The position numbers and the translations under genes are program-made. The notes under the pieces are model-generated. The model saw only the letters and a program-made list of their open reading frames with translations. It had not been told where the DNA came from and did not search any database. Below, one piece after another: positions 52,448-61,871 of a DNA stretch of 64,000 nt; the stretch's first letter is position 1, and each line of letters opens with the position of its first letter. This DNA is from Desulfosporosinus hippei DSM 8344 (GTDB lineage Bacteria; Bacillota; Desulfitobacteriia; Desulfitobacteriales; Desulfitobacteriaceae): NCBI RefSeq assembly GCF_900100785.1, contig NZ_FNCP01000009.1, positions 62,001 through 126,000 on the forward strand, written 5' to 3'.

Positions 52448-53257
52448 CTATTCCGTCTCTTTCTGAGCCTTTTGAACTACAAGTTCCAGCTCTGAATGCC
52501 AATCTATTCCCTCTTCATTTTGCAAACCTAACCAAGCTAAATATTCAATATTTCCCTCTGGTCCACGAATTGGTGAATAGTTTAACCCTAAGACCCGAAA
52601 TCCTATACCTTCTGCCTGACTTAGAACTGTCGCAATAACTTGCTTATGAACGCCGCTATCTCTTACAACGCCTTTTTTTCCCACATGCTCTCGCCCTGCC
52701 TCGAATTGAGGCTTGATCAGAGCTACTACTTGTCCACCATCTTTAAGGATTGCTATCATTGCTCCAAAAATTTTAGTAACTGAAATAAAAGCAACATCCG
52801 TGACAACCCAATCAACTTTCTCCGGCAAGGTATCCTTAGAGAGATAACGTGCATTTACTCGCTCCATGGAGACAACGCGAGGATCTGTCCGCAGTTTCCA
52901 GTCTAACTGCCCGTACCCGACATCAACTGCATATACTCGTTTGGCACCGTTTTGTAAAGCACAATCCGTAAACCCTCCCGTCGAAGCTCCTATATCTACG
53001 ACTACTTTGTCCTTAAATGAGATCGGAAAAGCCTCCAGTGCTTTGGCCAGTTTTAATCCTCCCCGCGAAACAAAGGGCAGGATCTCCCCTTTTAACTCAA
53101 TTATAGCTTCTAGAGAAACTTCTACCCCTGGTTTATCTACACGTTGTCCGGCTACAAAAACAATTCCTGACATTACCATTGCTTTAGCCTTCTCACGGCT
53201 GGCTGCCAAGCCGTTCTTGACCATTAACACATCAATTCGTTCTTTTCCTTTAGCCAC
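52448..53257 (-). CDS. tlyA: TlyA family rRNA (cytidine-2'-O)-methyltransferase
   Basis: 269 aa. N-terminal S4 domain (RIDVLMVKNGLAASREKAK), then FtsJ-like methyltransferase with VVDIGASTGGFTDCALQNGA (SAM site), KVDWVVTDVAFIS and ALIKPQFEAGREHVGKKGVV (KDKE-type catalytic residues). Modifies 16S/23S rRNA. Start is GTG 53257 with AAAGGACG upstream. Confidence 0.93.
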   Translation of the reverse strand: MAKGKERIDVLMVKNGLAASREKAKAMVMSGIVFVAGQRVDKPGVEVSLEAIIELKGEILPFVSRGGLKLAKALEAFPISFKDKVVVDIGASTGGFTDCALQNGAKRVYAVDVGYGQLDWKLRTDPRVVSMERVNARYLSKDTLPEKVDWVVTDVAFISVTKIFGAMIAILKDGGQVVALIKPQFEAGREHVGKKGVVRDSGVHKQVIATVLSQAEGIGFRVLGLNYSPIRGPEGNIEYLAWLGLQNEEGIDWHSELELVVQKAQKETE

Positions 53258-53289
53258 TGTATCCCGTCCTTTAACCTTGAGCAGAAATT

Positions 53290-55176
53290 TTACGACTGAG
53301 CAACGTTGCGAAATAGCCTTAGCCGTTCAGCAGCTTGCATAATACCCTTTGTTGATAAACCATGGATTGAAAGCAATTGAGGAATTGGGCCTTGATCAAC
53401 AAAACCAGGGTATCCCAATCGTTCGACTGTTACTCCGCTGAGCCCTTCTTCTTCAAGAAATTCTAGAATCGCGCTTCCCATGCCCCCTTTAAGAGAATGG
53501 TCTTCTAAGGTGATAATCTTTTTGGTGAGTCGAGCATAGTGAGACAAGATTTTACGATCTAAGGGATTTATATAACGCAAGTTTATAACAGCGGCGTCTA
53601 CACCGCGCTGACTTAATTCTTGTGCCGCCTGGAGACAAGTATGTACCATTGGGCCAATGCCAATTAAAGTTACATCTCTGCCATCTCTCAAAACTTCTGC
53701 TTTTCCAATAGGAATTTCGGTTAGGTCATCATCTAGCGTCACACCCTGCCCCACTGATCTTGGATACCGCAAGGCAACCGGGCCGTCATATTTTAGTGCC
53801 GTAAAAAGCATATGTCGCAACTCATTTTCGTCTTTAGGAGCCATTAAAACCAGGTTAGGAATGATTCTAAAAAAGGATATATCAAACACTCCATGATGGG
53901 TGGGGCCATCATCACCGACAATACCGGCACGGTCAATTGCCAAAACAACATTGGCTCCTTGCAAACAAACATCGTGCAAAACTTGATCATAGGCTCTTTG
54001 ATAAAAGGTGGAGTATATGGCGACTACAGGTTTTAGGCCCCCGAAAGATAATCCAGCGGCGAATGTCACCGCATGCTGTTCAGCAATCCCCACATCAAAA
54101 AAACGTTCAGGAAATTCCCTCGCGAATTCTTTTAGACCTGTTCCACTGGGCATTGCTGCAGTAATCGCTACAATTTTCGGATTTTCCTTAGCCAGCTTAC
54201 AAAGAGTTTCTCCAAAAACTGCGGTGTAGGTTGGAGGAGCGGATTTTTTAATGACTTTCCCAGTTTCCGGATCAAAAGGGCCTAGTCCATGAAAAACATC
54301 CGGATTCTCTTCTGCAGGTTTGTACCCTTTTCCTTTACAAGTCACAACATGAACAAGAACCGGCCCTTTCTTATTCTTAGCTTGATCTAACACTTGCTCT
54401 ACACAGGCTTGATCATGACCGTCAATAGGGCCTAAATAGGTAAACCCTAACTCTTCAAAAAGCAGTCCGGGAACAAGTAAGTACTTTACGCTATCTTTAG
54501 CTTTAGCGGCTAGCTTTGCTACTTGATTTCCTATCCCGGGAATTCGCTTTAATAGATACTCCAGATCTTCTTTTCGCTTATCATAGAGTGGATCCGTCCT
54601 TAATCGGTTCAAGTAGGTAGACATAGCGCCTACATTGGGTGAAATAGACATCTCATTGTCATTTAAAACCACAATGACGTTCGTTTCACTATGTCCTGCG
54701 TGATTTAAGGCTTCGTAAGCCATCCCACCAGTCATAGCTCCGTCTCCAATGACAGCCACAACATGGTGTTTTTCTCTCAGAACATCCCGAGCTTTGGCAT
54801 ACCCAACAGCGGCAGATATGGATGTGCTGGAATGGCCTGTTTCAAAACTGTCGTGAGGGCTCTCTCCTCGTTTAGGGAAACCTGACAATCCCTTGTACTG
54901 ACGAATGGTCTTAAACTGTCTTAATCGCCCTGTCAAAAGTTTATGTACATAGGTTTGGTGACCGACATCCCACACAATTTTATCCTGGGGGCTATTAAAT
55001 ATTCGATGTAACGCCAAGGTTAGTTCCACAACCCCCAGGTTCGGCGCTAAATGCCCTCCGTTTTTGGAGACCACTTTTATCATTTCTTCTCGAATCTCTT
55101 GCGCTAACATATTTAGCTCTTGGAAATCTAGCTTGCGCAAGTCCTTAGGTTCTTGGATCTTTTCAAGAAGTCCCAT
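53290..55176 (-). CDS. dxs: 1-Deoxy-D-xylulose-5-phosphate synthase
   Basis: 628 aa from ATG 55176 (AAGGGGGGAAGAAGG upstream). TPP site [35 protein letters not shown], catalytic Glu region [14 protein letters not shown], and the transketolase C-terminal domain. First step of the MEP isoprenoid pathway. In an operon with xseA, xseB, ispA and tlyA. Confidence 0.96.
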   Translation of the reverse strand: MGLLEKIQEPKDLRKLDFQELNMLAQEIREEMIKVVSKNGGHLAPNLGVVELTLALHRIFNSPQDKIVWDVGHQTYVHKLLTGRLRQFKTIRQYKGLSGFPKRGESPHDSFETGHSSTSISAAVGYAKARDVLREKHHVVAVIGDGAMTGGMAYEALNHAGHSETNVIVVLNDNEMSISPNVGAMSTYLNRLRTDPLYDKRKEDLEYLLKRIPGIGNQVAKLAAKAKDSVKYLLVPGLLFEELGFTYLGPIDGHDQACVEQVLDQAKNKKGPVLVHVVTCKGKGYKPAEENPDVFHGLGPFDPETGKVIKKSAPPTYTAVFGETLCKLAKENPKIVAITAAMPSGTGLKEFAREFPERFFDVGIAEQHAVTFAAGLSFGGLKPVVAIYSTFYQRAYDQVLHDVCLQGANVVLAIDRAGIVGDDGPTHHGVFDISFFRIIPNLVLMAPKDENELRHMLFTALKYDGPVALRYPRSVGQGVTLDDDLTEIPIGKAEVLRDGRDVTLIGIGPMVHTCLQAAQELSQRGVDAAVINLRYINPLDRKILSHYARLTKKIITLEDHSLKGGMGSAILEFLEEEGLSGVTVERLGYPGFVDQGPIPQLLSIHGLSTKGIMQAAERLRLFRNVAQS

Positions 55177-55220
55177 CCTTCTTCCCCCCTTGTAATTAAG
55201 CTGTATCCAAAGCAAAAAAC

Positions 55221-55661
55221 CTAAATTAGAAGACTTACTATTATCCCAACAATAACTCCTCCGAAAACTTCGAAAGGAGTATGTCCAATCAGTTCTTTTA
55301 ATCGTTTTTGAGCTAGATCCGGTCCATGATATAAAAACTCAATCAATTTATTCAGAACCTCGGCCTGTTTTCCGGCAGCCCGTCTGACTCCGGTAGCATC
55401 ATATAAAACAACTATCAGGAAAACAGCTGCTACCGCAAAAATAGGCGAATCCCAGCCATGGTATTTCCCAACGCCCAAAGCCAATGCACTCACCATTGCG
55501 GAGTGGGAACTCGGAAAACCACCGGAACTGAAAAATAATGAGAAATTTAGTTTTCTTATTACAATTAGATTAACGATTACTTTTAAGAACTGGGCAGAAA
55601 ACCAGGCAGTAATCGCCGAAATCAGGATTGCATTGTGGAAAATCCCCGGAAAAAAAGGCAT
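55221..55661 (-). CDS. yuiD: DUF212 family membrane protein (divergent PAP2, YuiD-like)
   Basis: 146 aa, about four membrane helices. [20 protein letters not shown] contains the SSH motif and [20 protein letters not shown] the conserved DxxxVRRxxG motif. Family is a divergent phosphatase-like group without a confirmed reaction, possibly polyprenyl-phosphate related, which would fit between dxs and ispA. Confidence 0.88.
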   Translation of the reverse strand: MPFFPGIFHNAILISAITAWFSAQFLKVIVNLIVIRKLNFSLFFSSGGFPSSHSAMVSALALGVGKYHGWDSPIFAVAAVFLIVVLYDATGVRRAAGKQAEVLNKLIEFLYHGPDLAQKRLKELIGHTPFEVFGGVIVGIIVSLLI

Positions 55662-55675
55662 AATATCTACCTCTT

Positions 55676-56542
55676 TTAGTGTTTGCGTTCTTCAATATAA
55701 AGTGCCAGCTCATTAAGAAAGTTTCCCTTTTGCCCGAATGGTTTAATTGCGGCTTGAGCTTTGAGAATTTGAGAATGCAATTCTCCTGATGCTCCTTCAA
55801 GCCCTAGCAAAGAAACGTAAGTCGATTTACCCTGTCGCAGGTCACTCCCAGCGGGCTTACCGAGAGTTTCACTGTCCCCAATCACATCTAAAATATCATC
55901 TTTTATCTGAAATGCTAACCCTAAGGCTTGAGCATAATCAGTAAGAGCTCGTATATCATCTTCAGACCCACCACCTAAAACTCCTCCGAGACGTGCGGAA
56001 ACTGTCAATATAGCGCCAGTTTTACCCTTATGAATTTTTTCAATCTCAGGCAAAGTAAGAACTTTTCCCTCAGCGGTTACGTCCGCAACCTGCCCCCCAA
56101 CCATGCCGTCTTTCCCTGAAGCAACAGCAACTTCACGAATAATCCGCAGTTCCCTTTCCGGTTGACCTAGCTCTAGACTGGCCAGCAGTTCAAAAGCATA
56201 GGTTAAGAGGGCATCTCCCGCCAGGATTGCTCCCGCCTCACCGTAAATTTTATGATTGGCTAATCTCCCCCTGCGATAGTCATCATTATCCATCGCCGGC
56301 AAATCATCATGAATTAATGAGTAGGTGTGGATAAGTTCCAGAGCTGCAGCGGCTCTTAGGATACTTTCAGGTTTTCCACCCACAGCTTCGGCTGAGGCTA
56401 GCGCTAACACAGGGCGAATTCGTTTTCCCCCTCCGATTAAGGAATAATACATACTCTCATCTAGACTATTCTTTCTCCATGGCAACTGTGCCAGAGTTTC
56501 TTCGATCATAGTCAGATATCGTTGAAAGGTTTCCTTAAACAC
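55676..56542 (-). CDS. ispA: Farnesyl diphosphate synthase / polyprenyl synthetase
   Basis: 288 aa. First Asp-rich motif IHDDLPAMDNDDYRRG and second FQIKDDILDVIGD. GGGKRIRPVLAL near residue 37 and KTGAILTVSARLGG are typical. Condenses IPP with DMAPP/GPP to FPP. Follows xseB by 2 bp. Confidence 0.95.
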   Translation of the reverse strand: MFKETFQRYLTMIEETLAQLPWRKNSLDESMYYSLIGGGKRIRPVLALASAEAVGGKPESILRAAAALELIHTYSLIHDDLPAMDNDDYRRGRLANHKIYGEAGAILAGDALLTYAFELLASLELGQPERELRIIREVAVASGKDGMVGGQVADVTAEGKVLTLPEIEKIHKGKTGAILTVSARLGGVLGGGSEDDIRALTDYAQALGLAFQIKDDILDVIGDSETLGKPAGSDLRQGKSTYVSLLGLEGASGELHSQILKAQAAIKPFGQKGNFLNELALYIEERKH

Positions 56543-56544
56543 GT

Positions 56545-56853
56545 CTAACGTTCATCCTTCCCATCAAAACTAGCTGGCTTTATTTGCAACTGTCCATCTG
56601 AACCTTCAAGCAATATCTCCATCTGTTTTTCTGCTTGATCCAACACCTGTGAGCAATATTGAACGAGACCTACGCCATCCTTAAATAAGTTCAGAGCCTT
56701 TTCTAAAGGCAAATCCTTTTGTTCCAGCATCCTTACAATTTCCTCCAAAGTTTGAAGCCCCATTTCTAAGGATTTTGGTTCATCGGCTTTAGTCTCTTCT
56801 ACTTTATCATGCCCTAAATTGAAAAGATCCCCCGTAGCTATATCTATACTCAT
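56545..56853 (-). CDS. xseB: Exodeoxyribonuclease VII small subunit
   Basis: 102 aa. The XseB core LEEIVRMLEQKDLPLEKALN and LFKDGVGLVQYCSQVLDQAE is preceded by a 28-residue acidic extension absent from most XseB. ATG start; three bases after xseA. Forms the multi-subunit nuclease with XseA. Confidence 0.92.
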   Translation of the reverse strand: MSIDIATGDLFNLGHDKVEETKADEPKSLEMGLQTLEEIVRMLEQKDLPLEKALNLFKDGVGLVQYCSQVLDQAEKQMEILLEGSDGQLQIKPASFDGKDER

Positions 56854-56856
56854 AGA

Positions 56857-58068
56857 TTAAATCCCCTTCTCCAAAACGCTGCAGTTTAGACGCCCTTCGC
56901 TTAAACGAACTTGTATTTGTGAATCAACTTCGATATCATGAATCGACCGAAGCAAAGTACCGTCTTCTTTATAAGCCAGCGAGTAGCCTCTTCCCAGAAT
57001 CGCTAAAGGGCTTAGTAAATCCAGCTTTGCAGCCAATAAATTTAGTATACCATTTTTATCGATTACAAATCTAGTCATCCCCTCTTGAAGGCGCATTTGC
57101 AAAGAATCTAAGCGTTGACGATTCTGATCTATTCGCCAGAAAGGGTCTCTGAGGGGCCCCTTGTTAGCAAGGCCCGCAATCTGCTGCCGTTTCCGTTCAA
57201 TTAAAATTGCCATAGCCCCTCGCATCCGAAGGCTCATTTGAGCTACTAACAACTGAAGCTCATCTAAAATTGGCACAGCCAGCTCTGCTGCGGCTGAAGG
57301 GGTCGGCGCCCTTAAATCTGCTACGTAATCTGCAATGGTTACATCGGTTTCATGACCTACCGCTGATATAATAGGAATAACCGAAGCGGCGATAGCACGG
57401 GCAACTATATCTGTATTAAAAGCCCATAATTCTTCTAAGGAACCTCCGCCTCGCCCGACAATAATAACATCTACAGACCCATAGCGATTGAGGCGCTCAA
57501 TCGCTTGAGCCACTTCAAAGGGTGCCGCTTCACCTTGGACAGCAGCTGGCGCTAAGATCCAGGACATCCGTGGATGACGCCGTTCAATAATATTGATAAT
57601 ATCCCGAATTGCTGCCCCTGTCGGGCTTGTTACAATCCCAATACGCCTTGGCAAGCGCGGTATACTCTTCTTGCGGTTGGGATCGAACAACCCTTCTTCA
57701 GCCAGTTTCTTTTTCAACTGTTCAAAAGCCAAGTACAGTTGACCAAGCCCACTGGGTTCCATTTCCTCTGCATAAAGCTGTATAGTACCATCTCGCTCAT
57801 ACATACGAATATTACCACGAATTAAAACTTTTAGACCATCAGAAGGAAGAAAGCGCACTCGTTCTACCCGACTCTTAAACATTACTCCTCTTAGATTCGA
57901 CGACTCATCTTTAAGGGTAAAATACCAATGACCTGAAGCGCGATGATATTTAAAGTTTGATAGTTCCCCGCTTATCCAACAATTATGTAAATCCCATTGT
58001 TCCTGCAAGACCTGACTGATTCGGCCCACCAACTCAGAAACAGTCCATATTTTCGGCACAAACTTCAC
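56857..58068 (-). CDS. xseA: Exodeoxyribonuclease VII large subunit
   Basis: 403 aa. N-terminal OB fold (WISGELSNFKYHRASGHWYF), catalytic domain with RIGIVTSPTGAAIRDIINI, VIIVGRGGGSLEELWAFN and ISAVGHETDVTIADYVADLR. Degrades ssDNA processively to oligonucleotides. Operon xseA-xseB-ispA-yuiD-dxs-tlyA-nadK-argR-recN reads away from the repeat region. Confidence 0.95.
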   Translation of the reverse strand: MKFVPKIWTVSELVGRISQVLQEQWDLHNCWISGELSNFKYHRASGHWYFTLKDESSNLRGVMFKSRVERVRFLPSDGLKVLIRGNIRMYERDGTIQLYAEEMEPSGLGQLYLAFEQLKKKLAEEGLFDPNRKKSIPRLPRRIGIVTSPTGAAIRDIINIIERRHPRMSWILAPAAVQGEAAPFEVAQAIERLNRYGSVDVIIVGRGGGSLEELWAFNTDIVARAIAASVIPIISAVGHETDVTIADYVADLRAPTPSAAAELAVPILDELQLLVAQMSLRMRGAMAILIERKRQQIAGLANKGPLRDPFWRIDQNRQRLDSLQMRLQEGMTRFVIDKNGILNLLAAKLDLLSPLAILGRGYSLAYKEDGTLLRSIHDIEVDSQIQVRLSEGRLNCSVLEKGI

Positions 58069-58143
58069 CTCACTGCTATAATATCACAAAGAAAAGACCG
58101 GAGGAAATAATGACTTCCATGCTGCTACATAGTAACTGAAAAT

Positions 58144-58400
58144 AGGTCGCTTGAGCCGGGCGCCTTCGACCACATACGTGCAACTCAGCACTCCGAGGCT
58201 CGCCTACTCGCTTGGGTGGGAGCTCTGCCAAACCTCAGGGTAATACCTGATGTTAACCTCTGGCTCCGCTCCCCACCCAAGCTTTGTAGGCTTTACCGCC
58301 TCTCCATGCAATGGGTTCACTCCTGTGGATCGATGCCGCCCTGTCTTACGGGTCTATTATTCTTAAGCTTGTTTTGGGTGTTTCCAGAGACGCGATGCGG
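58144..58400. repeat. Structured block A, candidate RNA or IS-derived end
   Basis: Long stem: CTTGGGTGGG-AGC (58211-58223) against GCTCCCCACCCAAG (58268-58281), enclosing a TCAGG/CCTGA hairpin. Further short hairpin CCAT-GCA-ATGG (58304-58314) and CGGCAUC/GATGCCG-type pairings. The density of helices, sharp boundaries and lack of coding suggest a structured RNA or the non-coding end of an IS200/IS605-type element. Strand not determined. Confidence 0.4.
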
Positions 58401-58499
58401 CACCAGCAGATGATAAAAAACTGAAGGACCTTCTAACATGCTAAAGGCTCTGCGAAGCCTGACCTGAGTCCCCCAAAACACTGCTTATAATCTTAGCAA

Positions 58500-58755
58500 A
58501 CTGCCTGGAGGAGCGCTTCTGCTAAGCGGATGCGTCAGTGAAGCCGCGCTAAGGCGAGGGCCGACGGTTCGCGTCCCCGTAGCGCGCCGCAGGTTCACAT
58601 GCAGAAAAGCCCAGAGGTTCGGACGCGCTCGCGAACCGTCCAGCGAGCCAGCGGTGGAACTCGCAGACGCGTGCAGACGAAGACACTGTCTTCGCACGGG
58701 TTAACACAGCTGACAAGCGCTCTCCCAGAGCTCGACAGAACCGTCCCCTGTCAGG
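58500..58755. repeat. GC-rich palindromic block B (REP-like)
   Basis: About 60 percent GC. The 11-bp inverted repeat GACGGTTCGCG (58563-58573) / CGCGAACCGTC (58630-58640), a CGCTT/AAGCG hairpin near 58513, and at its right edge GACAG-AACCGTCCC-CTGTC (58734-58752). The last is the kind of palindrome found around REP-associated (IS200-like) transposases in clostridia. No transposase is present here. Confidence 0.5.
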
Positions 58756-58767
58756 ATGATACAGCAA

Positions 58768-58797
58768 AAGGGGCGAGGAAAAATTTCCTCACCCCTT
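58768..58797 (-). terminator. Terminator of fchA
   Basis: 11-bp stem with one mismatch (AAGGGGCGAGG / CCTCACCCCTT) and an AT loop, followed on the minus strand by TTTTGCTG; it lies 20 bp after the fchA stop. Confidence 0.8.
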
Positions 58798-58816
58798 CTT
58801 ATTGCCTAAATACGAA

Positions 58817-59452
58817 CTACATTCTGCTTTGCACCACAGCAACGGTCTCTGCACAAATAATCGCAGCCTGTTCAAAAAGTTTGGCTCGTTCTGCCTTTAC
58901 TCGCTCCTGATACTCTGTGTCCTTAATTCCCGGCAGATTAATATCTACACTGAGCATTGCAGATTTCAGAGCACTTTCAGCTAAGTAAGCGGATACACCC
59001 ACATCACTGATTGCTCCCTTGTTACCGATTGGGGCAAGCTTTTGGGCTAACTGCAGAACTCTAAAGCAGTTTTGAGAAATACCCAGCGGTGTGTTAGTAG
59101 CAGATACTAAGACTTCCTGCATCTTCTCAGTGCGCACAGCTTTTTCTTCATCTGTACCTTTTGGTAGCTTCAAGACATCCATGAAATTGGAGAACTCAGC
59201 GATATCCTGGCTTAAACCCGTTTTCAACAGACTTAAGACTTCCTCGGCTTCAGTCAAGATCTCTTTCACTTGGGGTTCAACATCTTTGTACTTTTCCTTG
59301 CCAATGGTAAGGTTAGCCACCATACAAGTCATTGAAGCAGCCAAGGCTCCGACATAGGCGGAAACACTTCCGCCTCCTGGTGTTGGGGAAGAGCTGGCTG
59401 ACACTGTCAAGAATTCATCTGTGGTCCATTCCCAGATTTTGCTCATATCCAT
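58817..59452 (-). CDS. fchA: Methenyl-tetrahydrofolate cyclohydrolase / formiminoTHF cyclodeaminase family
   Basis: 211 aa, all-helical FTCD_C family. SSSPTPGGGSVSAYVGALA is the folate-binding signature, followed by ASMTCMVANLTIGKEKYKDV. In acetogenic clostridia FchA is the cyclohydrolase of the Wood-Ljungdahl methyl branch. The stop of folD overlaps its ATG (TAATG), so the two are coupled. Cyclohydrolase activity duplicates that of FolD, so one of them may be specialised. Confidence 0.92.
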   Translation of the reverse strand: MDMSKIWEWTTDEFLTVSASSSPTPGGGSVSAYVGALAASMTCMVANLTIGKEKYKDVEPQVKEILTEAEEVLSLLKTGLSQDIAEFSNFMDVLKLPKGTDEEKAVRTEKMQEVLVSATNTPLGISQNCFRVLQLAQKLAPIGNKGAISDVGVSAYLAESALKSAMLSVDINLPGIKDTEYQERVKAERAKLFEQAAIICAETVAVVQSRM

Positions 59453-60303
59453 TACTTAGCTCCTCCTTGCAGAACGATTCCTTTCAGGACATTACGCATT
59501 ATTAATGCAGTGGTCAGGGAACCTACACCACCCGGCACCGGAGAAATTAAATCAGCTACATCTTGAACAGCCTCAAAGTCAACATCTCCGCAGATTCCGT
59601 CAGGTGTCTCGTTAATTCCGGCATCAACTACAATTGCGCCGGCTTTGACCATATCTTTTTTGATCAGCTTAGCACGGCCTACCGCTGCAACCAAAATATC
59701 TGCTTGTCTAGTGAAAGCCCCCAGGTCTGGAGTCTTAGAGTGGCAAATTGTCACTGTAGCATTGTGTTTAAGTATTAAGAAAACTAAAGGTTTGCCCACT
59801 GTTTCGCCACGGCCCACGATAACAACGTGCTTACCGGCGATTTGCACCCCTGAGCGGAGAAGCAATTCAATACAACTTTGCGGGGTAGCCGGGAATAGTC
59901 CGTCCTCGCCGCTTAGAATATATCCGCGATTAATTGGGTGAACTCCGTCCACATCTTTATCGGGACGTACTGCAGCCATAATCGTTTCTTTTTGAATTCC
60001 CTTCGGAAGCGGAAGTTCAATCATAATGCCGTGAACAGCCTGATCGTTATTAAGCTCTTCAATTTTGGACAAAACATCTGCTTCCAGAGTCGAACCGGGC
60101 ATTGTGAAAAGTTCAAAGGCCATCCCGATTCCCTCACAGACCTTCTGCTTGGATCTCGCATAAACTACCGAAGCCGGGTCATCACCGACTAGTATAACGG
60201 CAAGCTTAGGTTGCACACCTTTTTCTTTCCATTGCGCAATTTCCTCACGAATTTCTTCTTTTAAAATTTTGGATACTGCTTTTCCGTCTAACAATTGTGC
60301 CAA
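59452..60303 (-). CDS. folD: Bifunctional methylene-THF dehydrogenase / methenyl-THF cyclohydrolase
   Basis: 283 aa from TTG 60303 (AAAGGAG eight bases upstream). Y-x3-K catalytic pair in VVYARSKQKVCEGIG, RPDKDVDGVHP, PATPQSCIELL, VGRGETVGKPL and the C-terminal SPVPGGVGSLTTALIM. Uses NADP; fits with the Nfn complex encoded upstream as NADPH source or sink. A 14-bp perfect palindrome (60318-60331) borders its ribosome site. Confidence 0.95.
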   Translation of the reverse strand: MAQLLDGKAVSKILKEEIREEIAQWKEKGVQPKLAVILVGDDPASVVYARSKQKVCEGIGMAFELFTMPGSTLEADVLSKIEELNNDQAVHGIMIELPLPKGIQKETIMAAVRPDKDVDGVHPINRGYILSGEDGLFPATPQSCIELLLRSGVQIAGKHVVIVGRGETVGKPLVFLILKHNATVTICHSKTPDLGAFTRQADILVAAVGRAKLIKKDMVKAGAIVVDAGINETPDGICGDVDFEAVQDVADLISPVPGGVGSLTTALIMRNVLKGIVLQGGAK

Positions 60304-60317
60304 AATACACACTCCTT

Positions 60318-60331
60318 TCGAAATATTTCGA
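60318..60331. promoter_or_regulatory. Perfect 14-bp palindrome before folD
   Basis: TCGAAATATTTCGA, directly next to the folD ribosome site AAAGGAG. Candidate operator for an unidentified regulator. Confidence 0.4.
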
Positions 60332-60347
60332 TTTATTCAGTCGCAAA

Positions 60348-60431
60348 ACTCCCTTTATTAAAACTGGAGTGGAAACCCGTAAAGTAGAAGTTTCCTGCTT
60401 ATTAGCCTCCCACTTTCTGAAAGCGGGAGGC
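60348..60431. other. Three consecutive hairpins between nfnB and folD
   Basis: ACTCC/GGAGT (60348-60352, 60366-60370), GGAAAC/GTTTCC (60371-60376, 60390-60395) and GCCTCCC(A)CTTTC / GAAAG(C)GGGAGGC (60405-60431). None is followed by a clear U-tract on the minus strand. Could be a transcript end, a leader of folD, or the structured 3' part of a lost IS200/IS605-type element. Confidence 0.5.
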
Positions 60432-60458
60432 CTTATGCTCACATTGGTAGAGATATAA

Positions 60459-61871
60459 TTACTTTCCCTTAAGGTATTGATCAATACCTGCGGCAGCCTT
60501 TTTACCGGCTCCCATAGCCAAAATAACAGTTGCTGCACCCGTTACGATATCACCGCCGGCAAAAACGCCTGGCTTTGAAGTCATCAAGGTTTCTGGATCT
60601 GCAACGATATTACCACGCTTGTTTAACTCCAAGCCGGGTGTAGATGTTGTAACCAGAGGGTTCGGGCCTTGTCCAATAGCCACTACGACGGTATCCATAG
60701 GGATATCAAATTCAGAGCCTTTAATTGCAATAGGAGCACGGCGTCCTGAAGCATCGGGTTCTCCCAGTTCATAGCGCAAGCAGGTTAAACTTTTCACCCA
60801 TCCGCGCTCGTCCCCTTCGATAGCTACAGGGTTTGTCAACAAGCGAAATTGGATACCCTCTTCCTCTGCATGCTCTAGCTCTTCTTTACGGGCTGGCATT
60901 TCGTCACGAGAACGACGATAGATGATATAGACGTTTTCCGCTCCTAAACGTAAAGCTGTGCGAGCAGAGTCCATTGCAACATTACCGGCACCTAAAACGG
61001 CAACATTTTTCCCGACTTTTACAGGGGTAGCGTAGTCTGGGAACTTATAGCCCTTCATTAAGTTTGTTCTTGTTAAAAACTCATTGGCTGAATAAACACC
61101 ATTTAAGTTCTCTCCTGGGATATCCATGAAGTAAGGAAGTCCTGCACCTGTCCCGATAAAGACAGCGTCATAACCATTTTCCATAAGCTCATCAACAGAG
61201 GTGATTTTTCCAACAACCTGATTCGTTAGAATTTCTACACCCATGGTTTTGAGATTTTCAATCTCAGTTTGGACAATTTCTTTAGGCAGACGGAATTGAG
61301 GAATTCCGTACATCAGTACGCCCCCGGCAACATGCAAGGCTTCAAGCACAGTCACAGCATGACCAGCTTTTGCCAAGTCGCCGGCACAGGCCAATCCTGC
61401 AGGCCCAGCTCCAATAATAGCTACCCGCTTACCACTCGGTGCAGGTTTCTCAAACTGCGATTTGCCAGTCTTCATGCCGAAGTCAGCTGCAAAACGCTCA
61501 AGTCGGCCAATAGCTACTGACTCTCCCTTAATACCTAAAATACATTTACTCTCACATTGATTTTCTTGAGGGCAAACACGGCCACAAACAGCAGGTAGTG
61601 AATTTTTAATTTTCAGAACATTACCAGCTTCCTGAAAATCTCCTTCGGCAACCTTTTTAATAAACTCTGGAATAAGAACTTCTACAGGACACCCTGAAAC
61701 ACATTTAGGCTTTTTACATTGTAAACAACGCTTAGCTTCTTCTACAGCTGTTTCTTCTGTATAACCTAAAGCAACTTCTTCAAAGTTACGCGCCCGTACT
61801 TCCGGTTCCTGACAAGGCATTTCATGACGAGGGATTTTAACTTTTTTTGTGCTTTCAACATTCTCAGCCAT
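60459..61871 (-). CDS. nfnB: NfnB: NADPH-binding subunit of ferredoxin:NADP oxidoreductase (GltA-like)
   Basis: 470 aa, homologous to the small subunit of glutamate synthase. Cys clusters CLQCKKPKCVSGCPV and CGRVCPQENQCESKCILG hold two [4Fe-4S] clusters; FAD site VAIIGAGPAGLACAGDLA; NADPH site AVLGAGNVAMDSARTALRLG; C-terminal GVFAGGDIVTGAATVILAMG. The NfnA-like gene immediately upstream (TAATG overlap) and absence of gltB identify the electron-bifurcating transhydrogenase NfnAB rather than glutamate synthase. Confidence 0.9.
   Translation of the reverse strand: MAENVESTKKVKIPRHEMPCQEPEVRARNFEEVALGYTEETAVEEAKRCLQCKKPKCVSGCPVEVLIPEFIKKVAEGDFQEAGNVLKIKNSLPAVCGRVCPQENQCESKCILGIKGESVAIGRLERFAADFGMKTGKSQFEKPAPSGKRVAIIGAGPAGLACAGDLAKAGHAVTVLEALHVAGGVLMYGIPQFRLPKEIVQTEIENLKTMGVEILTNQVVGKITSVDELMENGYDAVFIGTGAGLPYFMDIPGENLNGVYSANEFLTRTNLMKGYKFPDYATPVKVGKNVAVLGAGNVAMDSARTALRLGAENVYIIYRRSRDEMPARKEELEHAEEEGIQFRLLTNPVAIEGDERGWVKSLTCLRYELGEPDASGRRAPIAIKGSEFDIPMDTVVVAIGQGPNPLVTTSTPGLELNKRGNIVADPETLMTSKPGVFAGGDIVTGAATVILAMGAGKKAAAGIDQYLKGK

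Larger units (their letters stand above)
58069..58816. other. 748-bp gene-free region with two structured, GC-rich blocks
   Basis: No credible gene; the short open frames here have no ribosome sites and arise from the high GC. Contents: promoter side of xseA (58069-58140), structured block A (58144-58400), an AT-richer spacer (58400-58500), GC-rich block B (58500-58755) and the fchA terminator (58768-58797). Composition differs strongly from the surrounding genes, suggesting acquired repetitive sequence. Confidence 0.6.

Noticed and set aside
58216-58910. Several open frames of 65-103 codons between xseA and fchA
   Set aside because: Result of high GC; strongly biased Arg/Ser/Pro composition, no ribosome sites, overlapping on both strands.
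60245-60538. 97-codon minus-strand frame between nfnB and folD
   Set aside because: Overlaps both genes out of frame and covers the three-hairpin spacer; no ribosome site.
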